Of a DNA stretch of 64,000 bases, positions 46,621 to 57,353 are shown one piece after another. Under the pieces are notes generated by a model. It saw nothing but the letters and a program-made list of their open reading frames with translations, searched no databases and was not told where the DNA came from. Within the stretch, counting starts at the first letter, position 1. Each line of letters starts with the position of its first letter. Position numbers and translations under genes: made by a program. This DNA is from Mastigias papua (lineage: Eukaryota; Cnidaria; Scyphozoa; Rhizostomeae; Mastigiidae): positions 12,035,534-12,099,533 of the forward strand of contig OZ025277.1 in NCBI GenBank assembly GCA_964019165.1. Direction: 5' to 3'.

Positions 46621-47149
46621 GATAGCAGAATTGGGATTGGGTGGGATACTTTACTCTTTTGCTCACCCCCTACAATTTAGCAATAGATATATTGTTTGCT
46701 CTAGTTTAACTTTCGATGTAGATGCTTTTTGGTTCTCCACTTAAACAGTAAATCATTTAGCTAAGATTTAATCTAGTATGCACCATTTAAGCCTTTCTTG
46801 AGCGCACTAGCCCTTCATTCAACTTTTGATAAATCATCTGACACATTGCTCTCCTTGGAATGGTTGGATGCGGTAGGAGTTCTTAATGATTTTCTTACTT
46901 AATATATAAAAGCTGCAGATTCGTGCATCACATATGCCGCAAATAGTTGCATCCATTTCATCCTCAACCATTTCACTTTATGATATTTATTCAGGCTTAG
47001 ATAAGTTTATATAAAAATTTGCTTGTCGACCTGACCTGTTTAAACACAAATTGATAAGCGCTAGGACTAAGAACAAAAGAAATTTACATACTTAATTTGC
47101 AATGCTCTGCAATACTTAGTGTATAAAAAGAAAGACCGTAAAATTAAAT
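46621..47149. other. Intergenic
   Basis: No gene or element recognised. Confidence 0.35.
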
Positions 47150-49570
47150 GAAGGCTGTTCAGGTCTACCGCTGGCTTTTACAGGTTTTCAGGGTGGGTGG
47201 CAGTTTTGTTTGTCTTTCCAGGTCGTTCCACAGTTTTGCACTTTAGTCTTTCTTAGTAGTGGTATCTTAGGGACACTTCCTGATGAGTTTTGTACCCTTT
47301 CTCTAGAATCAGAACATTTTAAGAACAGTTTTCTCAAGTATTCTGGGGCAAACGAGTTCAAGGATTTGTATATTAACGTGGCTGTCTCTTTTCTTATAGA
47401 ATCACTAATAGTTGACCAGCCAAGATTCTGACTTATTGGAGCAACAGAAGCATACTATGGGTTTTTAGTTAAAATTCTGACTTAAACTTAGATCTTTTGA
47501 AGCTGCAGGATTGGCTGCATGCAAGTAAGTTTTCTTTGAATGATGTGAGGGCCAGTCACTGGCTATAGGCTCTGCTCCAAAAATTCGTATGATCGAAAGT
47601 CAGTCCGATGCTCAACTGTTTTTTTCAATAAATGATGAGAATATTGAAATGGTTCCCAATACTTTGGTTTTCGGTTACACAGTCAATTCAAATGGGAGAA
47701 ATATATTGATACTATGAAGACCAAAGCAAATCGAGCCCCTTGACTTATCAGGTATTCTAAGAAATATCTACCACCTGATATACTCAGCAAAATGTACAGA
47801 GGAACTGTTGAGCCCCATTTGAGTTACTGTTGTTCAGTCTAGGGTTCCTGTAGTTAATCAAAGATTTTTTGAAGAGAAGAAAATGGCCGTATCATCAGCA
47901 TACATGAAGCCAGTTTATTTCCACAGAGTGAACAACTAATTATTGATGTAAGAGTGGACCAAAGCAAGAGCCTTGAGGAGCTCCACAATTATTTCCTGCA
48001 AATATTAGGATGTGCCATTTATCCTGTGGAATGGTTTATTGTTATCCAAGAAGGATTTCAAAGCAGTTACTTTGTATATTTTTCAGTTTTGAGTAGGATT
48101 TCATGTATGACAGAGTCGAAAGCCCTCTTAAAGTCAGCAAAAATCCCACCAGTGTATTTCTTGTCTCTATATTCAGGTACCACTTATTGGTACTAGCCCT
48201 AAGAGCCGTGGTACCAAAAGTAAAGAGTCGAAAACCAGATTGATGCTCATATAGTCTAGTTATTTTTTGAGTATAGATATCCATAAAGCTGATTGAATAT
48301 TAGTTTCTCAAATAGCACAGATGCGAAAGGAAGAACTGATTGTCACAAGTTCATGAGATGGCATAAAAGCACAATTTAAGTAACTCACTATTCTAAGATG
48401 TACGAATGCCTTAACATCTCTTGCTCTCCTCTTCATGCTCCCCACTAATTATGTTTTGTGCAAGAAAAAGCTAACTAAACTCAACAAAGCGTAACTTGAA
48501 TAATACGTCCAGTACTCTTGGAACGTATTCATGATGTCGGTAGAATGTAGCACAATACAATAAAACAAACAGTAAATGAACCAAAGAATACAATATCAAA
48601 ACTGAACATGAGTGTGACACTGATATAGGCCTATAGTTCAACCTGTCATCTCTTGGACAACTTTTGAAGATAAACGCAACTATGTGCTTTTTCCAGCAAA
48701 CAATGATTTATTGAAAGATTACACAAAGACTCGGTGACAACTTGAAGTGCAATCTCCAAAAAAAGCTTGCAATGCCATCATGGCCTGCCTGAAACAAGTG
48801 AAGTTCTCATTATGTTCAGACAGAGTTAATGATAATTTATCGTCCATAATGGCAGAAAAAGAGAAAATCACCGGAGGAGTTTTGAAAGGGTATTCACCAT
48901 GCAAGAGTGGATTTACTTTTGGGGGAATCATCTAGTTAAGTTTATTCTCGATGCTGCTGAAGTACTTGTTCATTGATGATGCAATTGCTTTGTTGCCCTT
49001 AACTGTTTGGTCATTTATGTTGATAAGTTGGCCGATGGTCTTCCAAGTTTTTGTTAGGGCACCTAGAAATTGCATGATTTTTTCAGAGAAGTACTCGCGT
49101 TTAAGTTTTGTGTTCAAAGTATATCCCCGGTGACGAATTTTTCTGTAGAGTTCCATCGACAATTGTGAGGTATTTCTTACAGCTTGAGTTTTTAACTTGT
49201 CTCTCAATTTAGCAATTTGTCTGTTGCGTCAAAATTTAGCTATAACCCTCTCTTACCCAGGTGAGCACTTGTGATGTTGTGCTGGTGCAGCACGTCCAAG
49301 TTAATTTCCTTTAAAGCACAGTTGAAATTCCTTAATCTTCCATTTTAGTATTTTTTGTCTTCACGCATTGTAATTTCAGAAACGATAATTTAGCAATCGG
49401 GTATGGATGGCAGTATCCAATTACAGAGGGAAGTCATGTCTTTCGTCATTTCAGCCACTGACAGGTTCGCCAAATCATTTGTCCCAACCATTAGGATGAC
49501 TTTCTCCGGTTTCTTATGACTAATGGCTTCAGATAATCATCCAAACATTTCACCTTTGTGCGTTATCACT
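47150..49570 (-). pseudogene. Degraded LINE with an inverted internal segment
   Basis: Minus-strand pieces follow LINE order from right to left. First comes an SGNH-esterase-like block with KPEKVILMVGTNDLANLS near 49470 and an in-frame stop. Next is the linker before the polymerase (KLKREYFSEKIMQFLG, NKAIASSMNKYFSSI) at 48932-49207. A polymerase segment with EHQSGFR near 48240 and GAPQGSCFGPL near 47970 follows. The C-terminal AKLWNDLERQTKLPP lies near 47200. The thumb segment (KYIDTMKTKANRA, YLPPDILSKMYRGTVEPHLS, YCCSVW) is at about 47580-47850 on the plus strand, exactly where it belongs but flipped. Many stops and frameshifts; non-functional. Confidence 0.75.
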
Positions 49571-51558
49571 GACTTGGGCTGTTTTCGTGGATGCTTGACA
49601 ACATGCCATCTCCTGCGATTAGACTGGTGCCCCTTGCCTACCTGACTTCAGTGATTGTTATTGGACTGCAGCTAATTAATCTGTTCTCTGTATTTGTTTC
49701 AGAGGAATTTGACCCAATGCTGGAAGTTATCTCAGCAGAAGATGTGAAATCTAAGCCTAAATATAAACGGCATTTAAATACCAGCAAACAGGCAAAAACT
49801 CCTTGGGGTTGAGGTTGACAACAAGCTAAAGTTTGATAAGCAGGCTCAAAATACCAGTGCATCTTCAAAGCTAAGTATTTTCCCTTCCTAATTATTGGTA
49901 GAGTAAGTTTCCAATTGTGAGAAAAAATTCTTCACTTTCAAATCATTATGGCCCTCCCAATTATAGAAATTTAAGACAACTGTAAGAAAATAGTTCAGAA
50001 AAATATCAATAAATCATAGTAAAACGTTCCATTTGATTTAGGACATTCGACAAAGCACTATTAAAGCCCTGCTAACATGAAGCAAAATTTTAACTCAAAT
50101 TTTGTTATTTACACCTCTCCCAACTATTGACCACCCTCTAATCTATCATAATTTTAAGATGTTTTTACCCCTCTCCACTGTTATAACTCGTCCAGTCTAT
50201 GATATTTCGCCTTTGTCTCCACCCACCCCAGTAGTTCTTCCCTCTCCTACAATTAAGCAGGGAAGGTATGTACGTTTCATGGGAACTAGCATTATTTGTA
50301 CTTTGGTGATTCTGTCGAATTTCAGTCATTCCCGTTTGATGGCAGAAAAATATAAGTCATTAGATATCGCGAATCCATCAGTTGTATGGAAGTTTTATGG
50401 AAAAAGATAGGTAACATATGATCGTAGAAAGGCAGCTTTGCCAATTCCAGAGGCAAAGACAACATCGTTTCAAGTAGGATCTTTATCGTTCAAGGGAAGA
50501 TTTCATTGAAATACATTGATGATTGTACGAAACATGAATCATTACTTTCGCATTTTAAAGACAAAATAAAGTATTGAATTGAAGGACAGTACACGTGCTG
50601 AATATGCATACAATCAAAACAAAGTACCATTTTTTGCCATTTTTAGACATTTTTCTCTTTTGGCTCTTCATAGTTGGTCTTAATTAGTGTTTCATTACTG
50701 TTGTAAACAACCAGCATTATATAATATGAAAATATGAATTAAAATTCTTGCTGCTTTCCTTGTCTTTCACAGATTGCTTGTTTTCCCTCCTGTTCTTCTT
50801 GAAATGCTTTTCGAAGGACATTGTTCTGTATGCAGTAAACATTGGCATTTATGACTGTAACAGTGTTCATGTCTCTAGGACTAATATGCCTTTTTTGCGA
50901 AGGATTGGCACAAAAAACAATACACATTTGCGGCTCTTTTGCAATTTTAGGGCTTTTCTCGGTGTTTAATTCAAATTTAAACATAAAATATTGTTGATGT
51001 TTGATAGATTGGATTTCTATCAACTGAATGCCTAGACTCTGTTGCGTTGTTTGTTTGTTTGTTTGTTGATGGTCGGATGTGAGATTTTCATGTCCTCAAG
51101 TTCCAGGGGGATCTTTCATTGATCTTTTGCTCGAGCTGCACCTCTAAAGGCAGCTAATTACTTCTTGTAGCATGATCCCTGAGGGGTGCAGCTTTTTGAG
51201 GAAGCCAGTCAGCTGAGAATTGCTTTTGACTAGTTTCTTAATAATGGAATGGCGAGATAGGAACTTTCTGGCGGCAATTCTACGTGTAATGAAAACTGAA
51301 AGGTACGCGGATGATGCTCTACAGGAGTCTAAGCGTTTTCCAAAAAGCAGAGAAAATAATCATTTTAAGGGTCCTTCTCTGCCGGCAATTCACTGACGGT
51401 GAACACTAAGAGGCACATGACCGATTTTCTTCTGAGCTTTCACGTTTTCCAGAGAACAAAGAAGTGAGTCATTTTGTAGGTTTTTCAAGTCATGTTCAAA
51501 TCTTCTTTATCAAAAAGGGAGGTGAGGCCAGATGGGGACCAGTTGATATCCGAGCGCA
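49571..51558. other. Intergenic with minor LINE debris
   Basis: Around 49740-49870 the plus strand reads LGVEVDNKLKFDKQ in a broken frame, a typical LINE polymerase thumb motif. GTTT repeats lie at about 51045-51066. The rest shows no gene that I recognise. Confidence 0.4.
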
Positions 51559-51929
51559 TTTTTTTTTTTTTTTTTTTTTTATCATATAAAAACAAGTTCT
51601 TAAAAAGAAAAATAAAAATACATTTTCTTGTGAACACTCGCAGTGAGGAAAGACATGGTGTCACCGAGTCCTCACTACAAGTGCCACTTACAATTTCATT
51701 TTTTATTTACAAAGTACAAAGTAGGTATTCATGCTGAGGTCAATGGCAGTCACACGCACACGACAACGCGTGTTCCAAAATATCAAACATTAAAAATAGA
51801 ACATGCTGTCTGAAGGAAAAATTTTTTAGGGTTAGAGACTACCATTGCCCTCAGCATGAGCCAGTTACGAAAACTAAACCAAACACAAACAAAGGAGAAG
51901 GGTGTGGCTGTTGTTACCCCCCAACGTAG

Positions 51930-53552
51930 CTATTCAAACCTTTTAGAAGATTTAATAAAGGATATTGTTGCTTCTAATATCATTCTATTAATAAGTGTGC
52001 TTCCATTAGGCTTACCATACAACAACAAATAACAAAGATCCTTAGTAGTCATGTTAGCTATATCAAAACCAACATCTGATATTTGACCAAGGAGAGTTTG
52101 GCGCAAAGTACAGAACTGTGGGCAGTGCAGGAGGTAGTGCTCAGTGTCTTCCTTAGTTGCTCCACAAACACACGCTGGACTCAAACATTCAAAGTTGTGC
52201 CTAAATCTATGCTCATTCAAGGAGCTGAACTTGACTCGAAGCCTTGTTAGTATTTTAACACCTACAATATCACAAATGTTGTAAACTGGGTTTTTTAAAG
52301 GTCTAATGATTTGCAACAAGTTTTTCTTAAATACTGAAATGGAGGGAGATCCTTGAACTGCTTTATCTAATTTGTTCCATTCATCTAGTATGTTCGAAAA
52401 ATAGGAATTTGAGAAACGGACCGTCCTACTTAAATTCGGCTCATAATAGCGAGTGTTTCTCAAATTATACTCAACAGTTCGCTGTTCTGGAATTTCTTGA
52501 TAAAGATAAACTGGGGTTTTGGACTTGGAAAGAACAAAAAAATGGCACAGCCTTCGATACCGCCTACGATCATAAAGTGTTTCCCATCCAAGCTCTTCAA
52601 GAAGTCTTAACCTGTTGGTACCCTTCCATGCCCCGGATACTGCTAGTGCTGCTTTATATTGCGTCTGCTCCAACTGTTCAGTGAAGTTCAGTTGCTTATC
52701 TGGATCATATTTATGGTATATAATATCCCCATAATCTAAATGAGGTCTTACATAAAGCTTATAAATTTGGTCTAAAACCTCTCTTAACACATATTTTGAA
52801 AGATGTTTTAGCAAGCCAATTCCTCTTCGTGCTTTTAAGATAGCTTCTCTTACGTGACTTTTAAAATTCAGTTTCGAATCAAGAATCACTCCAAGGTGCT
52901 TATGTTCAGAAGTTTTGGAAATGGTTTCATCCCCTAATTTAAGAATAGGATGTATCGATTTTTCTCTTTTACAAGAAAATACAACTTCCTCAGTTTTATC
53001 AGCATTAAATTTCATTTTCCATTGCCAAGCCCATAAACTAATTTTAGTTAAATCCCTACTTAGATCAAGTGCAGCTTCATTTACATCCCGAACCTTCATA
53101 AATAAGGATGTATCATCTGCAAATAATTTAATATCACACTTTACATTATGAACTATATCATTGATATAAATTAAGAAAAGTAAGGGACTAAGAACTGAGC
53201 CTTGTGGTACACCAGCAGATACGATATCCCAGTTAGAGCTTTTTCCATTCAACAGAACCCGTTGCCTCCGATCAGTCAGATAGTTTTGCAAAATCTGGAG
53301 AATATTTCCAGTCATCCCATTAGCTTTCAACTTATATATTAAACCCTCATGCCAGACAGTGTCAAACGCCTTAGAAAGGTCAAGGAAAATAGCCCGCGTT
53401 TCTTTACTAGGAGTCTCATCAAATGCTCTATAAATATTATGTGTTATCAAAAGTAACTGGATGATCGTGGATTCCCCAGGACGAAAGCCTGACTGATGTG
53501 GTGATATTAAATCATTTTTGCAGAGGTGATCATAAATGACATCAAATAGCAA
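51930..53552 (-). CDS. LINE ORF, second part: reverse transcriptase and C-terminal domain (in another frame)
   Basis: This frame continues the polymerase after the one-base deletion near 53580. It overlaps the preceding frame and is not an independent gene. Reverse transcriptase motifs are HQSGFRPGESTI (residues 19-30), FLDLSKAFDTVWH with the first catalytic Asp, AGVPQGSVLSPLLF near 113-126, FADDTSLF with the catalytic Asp pair at 146-147, and EHKHLGVILDSKLNF. The thumb shows LYVRPHLDYGDIIY. The C-terminus has a Cys/His arrangement (C.C...DTEHYLLHCP) typical of this LINE group. No other defect was seen, so loss of activity may rest on one base. Confidence 0.93.
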   Translation of the reverse strand: MLFDVIYDHLCKNDLISPHQSGFRPGESTIIQLLLITHNIYRAFDETPSKETRAIFLDLSKAFDTVWHEGLIYKLKANGMTGNILQILQNYLTDRRQRVLLNGKSSNWDIVSAGVPQGSVLSPLLFLIYINDIVHNVKCDIKLFADDTSLFMKVRDVNEAALDLSRDLTKISLWAWQWKMKFNADKTEEVVFSCKREKSIHPILKLGDETISKTSEHKHLGVILDSKLNFKSHVREAILKARRGIGLLKHLSKYVLREVLDQIYKLYVRPHLDYGDIIYHKYDPDKQLNFTEQLEQTQYKAALAVSGAWKGTNRLRLLEELGWETLYDRRRYRRLCHFFVLSKSKTPVYLYQEIPEQRTVEYNLRNTRYYEPNLSRTVRFSNSYFSNILDEWNKLDKAVQGSPSISVFKKNLLQIIRPLKNPVYNICDIVGVKILTRLRVKFSSLNEHRFRHNFECLSPACVCGATKEDTEHYLLHCPQFCTLRQTLLGQISDVGFDIANMTTKDLCYLLLYGKPNGSTLINRMILEATISFIKSSKRFE

Positions 53553-55375
53553 TTTTTCAAAGATCTTTCCAAAGATTGGAATAGGGATATAGGGCGATAA
53601 TTACATTTATTCTGCTTACACCCCTTTTTATGTACAGGAATAACATTAGCTTTTTTCCACTGTGTGGGGTACAAGCCTGTTTCCAGGCATCTTTCAAATA
53701 TGCAGCATAAAGGTTCCACAATTGATTTATCACAGATTTTAATCATGGCTGCAGAGATTCCATCACATCCATGATCCTTACTAGTATCTAATGATGTAAT
53801 GAGTTGATAAACTTTGTCCCTGTCAATATTCATATTTGATAAAGGCATTTGGAACTGCGGGATAAATGTTGGAATAGTACTACCAGTTTCCACCTCCTTA
53901 CATTTTGCGACAAAATATTCATTAAATACATTTGCTTTTGCTTCAACATTAGTTACGAATTTTCCATTTTCAAGGAGTGGGGGTATGTTTGTAACATTCT
54001 TTTTGCTGATAAGTCTGTTGAGTATAGACCAATAGGTTTTGGGACCATTTAATTTATTTGATAGCCTTCTACCAAGGTTTAAATAGTATTCATTTTTAGC
54101 ATTAATGATCATCCTGGTTGTTTCATTTTGAAGATTTTTGACATGGTTCCACTCTTCCACTTTCCTGCCTCTTTTCACAAACTTAGAATATACTCTATGC
54201 TTACGCTTGATGGCAGTTTTTAATTCCTGCTTCATCCATGGTGGGTCCCTGTCATCAAATTTAACAACCCTATTAGGTATATGCAAGGAAAATAGTACTG
54301 ACAAGACATTGGCAAATTTATCAACCATTTCTGTGGGGTTAAGTCCATAAAATAAAGAAGCCCAATCAGTGTTAGAAATTGATTCCCTAATCACAGGAAC
54401 ATCCGCTTTCGAGTAGTCATAGATAATTCTTCTATATGGAGGGGGAGATGGTAAAGATACATTAAGTTTACCGTAAATAATTTGGTGTTGACAATGCTCA
54501 TCCAGGGAGGGGTGGACACCATGTGCAACAAACAAGTTTGGCTGATCAGTAATAATCAAGTCTATGCAAGAGCTTCCCTCATTACGTATATTAGTTGGCT
54601 CTTCAATCAGTTGATACAGACTATTAGTTTCAATAAGTTCCTCCAACGCAGTACCCTCTGGTTGCTCAATGTCTTCAGTCCACCATATTGTAGATCTGCA
54701 GTTAAAATCTCCTGTTAAAATTATGCAATGGGGGTTTTCTGCTTTCATTTTGTCAAATGCCTCTTGCAATCTATCAATGAAAGTTTCAAACTGCTGACTA
54801 TTCTGGCTCGGAGTACGATACAAGGTCCCAAAGAGTATTTTCTTACATGCTAATGTGATCTCACTTAAAATCATTTCAGGGAGTAACTCTAGATCAGTCC
54901 GTCTCTTAATAGGTAAACCTTCGCGAAAATAAAGACAAACGCCTCCATTTTTGGTATTACTGGGATGATCACTACGATATATCTCTTTGCTGAACCCGTC
55001 AATAGAAATATCATCATTAGTCACAGACTGATCAAGCATAGTTTCAGAAATAGTAATAATGTCATATTTGTAGAGGGAATCATAAGTTTCAATAAGGGGT
55101 ATCTTTATTCGTCCTCTAGCAGATAAACTATTTAAATTCCAATGAAAGAACTTCAATGATTTATTATCCCGCGGGCCTGGGTTTGGATGGACATCCCCGC
55201 ATAAAAGTAACAGGCAGTAAGATGCACGCCTTCCAAGGTATAAGAATTGAAATAACACATCAAAGGCTGAAGAAGCTATTGTCAAGAACCAATTAAATTC
55301 TTTAGGGACTCGTAGTGAATTAAGCCTTTGCCATCCTGCAACTCCCACTTGCACATAATTGTTCGCTACACGCAT
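53507..55375 (-). CDS. LINE ORF, first part: 2A-like peptide, endonuclease, start of reverse transcriptase (frameshifted)
   Basis: 622 codons from an ATG. Residues 60-68 read GDVHPNPGP after a Leu-rich stretch (YCLLLLC), a 2A-like ribosome-skipping motif in a position known from several LINEs. An AP-type endonuclease follows, with HWNLNS near 79, ITISETML near 111, LTGDFNCRS near 224 and a terminal DEH motif near 292. A linker with KRKHRVYSKF and FNEYFVAKCKEV comes next. The polymerase begins with WKKANVIPVHKKG and NYRPIS near 594-600. Immediately after NYRPIS one base is missing compared with the conserved family pattern. The last 25 codons are therefore out of frame and end in a stop. The endonuclease would nick target DNA for priming. 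Confidence 0.92.
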   Translation of the reverse strand: MRVANNYVQVGVAGWQRLNSLRVPKEFNWFLTIASSAFDVLFQFLYLGRRASYCLLLLCGDVHPNPGPRDNKSLKFFHWNLNSLSARGRIKIPLIETYDSLYKYDIITISETMLDQSVTNDDISIDGFSKEIYRSDHPSNTKNGGVCLYFREGLPIKRRTDLELLPEMILSEITLACKKILFGTLYRTPSQNSQQFETFIDRLQEAFDKMKAENPHCIILTGDFNCRSTIWWTEDIEQPEGTALEELIETNSLYQLIEEPTNIRNEGSSCIDLIITDQPNLFVAHGVHPSLDEHCQHQIIYGKLNVSLPSPPPYRRIIYDYSKADVPVIRESISNTDWASLFYGLNPTEMVDKFANVLSVLFSLHIPNRVVKFDDRDPPWMKQELKTAIKRKHRVYSKFVKRGRKVEEWNHVKNLQNETTRMIINAKNEYYLNLGRRLSNKLNGPKTYWSILNRLISKKNVTNIPPLLENGKFVTNVEAKANVFNEYFVAKCKEVETGSTIPTFIPQFQMPLSNMNIDRDKVYQLITSLDTSKDHGCDGISAAMIKICDKSIVEPLCCIFERCLETGLYPTQWKKANVIPVHKKGCKQNKCNYRPISLFQSLERSLKNCYLMSFMITSAKMI

Positions 55376-55410
55376 CTATAAATCTCATATCCCTGGTCAT
55401 ATTCATTTTT

Positions 55411-55789
55411 GGTCAACAGACTACGAACGATACAGCGTTGAAAAAGTATCTTCTGTGATACAACTTTGATAAGGTATCCTCTACGACCTGATGCTCAAAT
55501 TAACCATCATGCTATACCCGTTCTCATGTTGCTTCATGTCACATGTATATTCATATTAAAAAAATGCACAGCTCATTCAACAATCACGCATTAAACGCAA
55601 AGATCAGTTATCTTCCGTCATTAAGTTAAGAATACTTTGAATGAATGCGTAGAAATGTAATGTTTCAGACGAGAACTGATTATTCTTAACGAAAATTTAG
55701 TGCTCAAGCTGCAATTCATCCTAGTTGTTACTTGCCAGATCCCCTCCTTTACTTGCCACACCTTCAAACCCCTCCAGGCAAAAGTCAGT
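55411..55789. other. 3' flank of a subfamily A receptor
   Basis: TTGATAAGGTATCC and following align with 13.56 and 21.96 kb. This marks the point where the LINE joined duplicated receptor flank. Confidence 0.45.
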
Positions 55790-56689
55790 CTAAACAGGTG
55801 TAACTTCCACTCTTTCTTTTTTGATTGGAACTGCATTGTTGCACCTCATATCTTTTCTGCAACAGCACTTCATCATTATGCTCAATAACATTCTTCTCAT
55901 CTCTTTATGTAAAAAGATGTAAGTCACTGGTAGCGCTACGTAATAGCAGTTATTCACCATAATCCCTGTATAAACGATGATTTTCGATGCTTCCTTATCC
56001 ACAAAATGTTTTGCTATAGCAAGAACGACATCTGGTATAAGAACAAGAAATGTAAATGAGACAATAATTGCAGTGGAAACACGAAGTGCTTGCTTGCCCC
56101 CACTCTGTATTTGCTGATTAATTGCTGAGGTATTAATCAGGTTTCTGTGTCTCACGCGTATTCTCCAATATATGTAGATATAAGTATACAGGATGAATAC
56201 CAAAAGCAAACAGTCTATGATTGTAACAACTACAGAGAAAACAGCAAGATGTGCTTCTTTTATTAGTGATTTCACAATTGAGAAACTCACTGCCCATGAT
56301 AACCAACTGATGGCCGATGCTACATTCACTCTCTTTTTTGATGCAATTGTCCTGTGCCTTAAGCTGTACTTTATTAACAATAATCTATCAAATGTCAATA
56401 TGGCAATGATCAAAAGAACAGTTATACGAGATGAGATCAATATTGGTACGTTCCATTTTTTAATTCCGTCATTGTTAGCCGATTTAGTCAAAACTGAAAT
56501 CCAGTAGGCTAAAATACCACTGCCAATCAATACCTGGAGTATGCTTAAGTGCAATGTAATCACACATTGATTTGTTCGTCGAGCTCCTTGTTTAAGAATG
56601 AGGTAGATTCCAAAGATGTTAAGCACGAGTGATAAGCCCACGATGGCAAGAGAGATATAAGAAATGATGAAGATGTTTTGCATCTGCAT
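55790..56689 (-). CDS. Rhodopsin-like seven-transmembrane receptor, subfamily A
   Basis: An intact single-exon receptor of 299 residues starting MQMQNIFI, slightly shorter at both ends than relatives. TM1 has VLNIFGIYLILKQGARRTNQ. TM2 reads VITLHLSILQVL, keeping Gln at 2.50. DRLLLIKYSLRHRTIASKKRVN follows TM3. Trp in TM4, RIRVRHRNL in loop 3, LVLIPDVV in TM6 and YYVALPVTYIFLHKEMRR in TM7/helix 8 are conserved. A CCC cluster precedes the tail. No TM3/ECL2 cysteine pair. Its DRLLLI differs from the DRLFSI of other A copies. Ligand and coupling unknown. Confidence 0.9.
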   Translation of the reverse strand: MQMQNIFIISYISLAIVGLSLVLNIFGIYLILKQGARRTNQCVITLHLSILQVLIGSGILAYWISVLTKSANNDGIKKWNVPILISSRITVLLIIAILTFDRLLLIKYSLRHRTIASKKRVNVASAISWLSWAVSFSIVKSLIKEAHLAVFSVVVTIIDCLLLVFILYTYIYIYWRIRVRHRNLINTSAINQQIQSGGKQALRVSTAIIVSFTFLVLIPDVVLAIAKHFVDKEASKIIVYTGIMVNNCYYVALPVTYIFLHKEMRRMLLSIMMKCCCRKDMRCNNAVPIKKERVEVTPV

Positions 56690-57353
56690 GGTAGCTATTT
56701 TTCCTTCTACGACATGAGATTATCAAGTACTACTTTAAGTGCGCTGTTAAAATCTGAGGTCAGTAGGTGTTTGAATTACCTTGAAACATCCATCGTGGCT
56801 AACCACATATTTTGCATATTATGGTGACCAGCTAGAATATGTCCAACAGTGAAAGACATCATATTTTCTGCGCGGAAGAACCTGCCTATAATATCAGCCA
56901 GTATCTTGTATACCATGCAAATTATATATACGGTTTATTGTTCTTGTTGATTACAACAAATTGGTAGTCACGTGTTTCAGTTATACTGCTTTTGTTGTAG
57001 TGAACTGAATAATAAGATCTAAGCCAACAAGTCACTCTCCGATTTTAAAGTGCTTCTAGACACTAAGCTAGTTCGTAGGCAAATATTTGAATTAGAGATT
57101 GTGAAAGAAGTGAATTAATTACGCTTCTCTCTTTTCATTTGAAATTGAGCTGCTAGGAGTAAGAACTCTTTCGGTTTGTATTCAACTTCGATATTATTTA
57201 TTTCAAAGGAGTAAGTTACATCTATCGAAAGTGCCAAAATCACTGACTTTAGATATGCCCTCCGTAAGGCCTATCTACGCGGCCAAAGAAATTTGTTTCC
57301 GTACATCATCATAGATGTGTATGAAAATATTCACAACAAATGTTGCAACGTAT
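56690..57353 (-). promoter_or_regulatory. 5' flank of the 55790 receptor
   Basis: 56.82-57.21 kb carries the subfamily A upstream block (TGGTAGTCACGTGTTTCAG, CACTAAGCTAG, CAAATATTTGAATTAG). No gene. Confidence 0.4.

Larger units (their letters stand above)
51559..55410 (-). mobile_element. Nearly intact APE-type LINE with poly(A) tail
   Basis: One minus-strand element. It starts near 55410, its coding region begins at 55375, and it ends with a 3' untranslated stretch of about 350 bases and a 22-base poly(A) tail (T run at 51559-51580). The coding region is interrupted by a single one-base deletion near 53580. The 5' end cannot be fixed, as no target duplication was found. An upstream ORF1 is not present, so the copy is 5'-truncated or the family has one ORF. 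Domain order (endonuclease, polymerase, C-terminal Cys/His motif) fits the CR1/L2/Jockey side of LINE phylogeny; a precise clade needs a tree. Confidence 0.93.

Noticed and set aside
47150..47850. Twin-priming explanation for the flipped LINE segment
   Set aside because: Twin priming inverts the 5' end of an insertion; here the inverted piece is internal with correctly oriented sequence on both sides.
53507..53600. Programmed ribosomal frameshift in the LINE
   Set aside because: The site is within the conserved polymerase motif NYRPIS, lacks a clear slippery heptamer, and is fully explained by one missing base.
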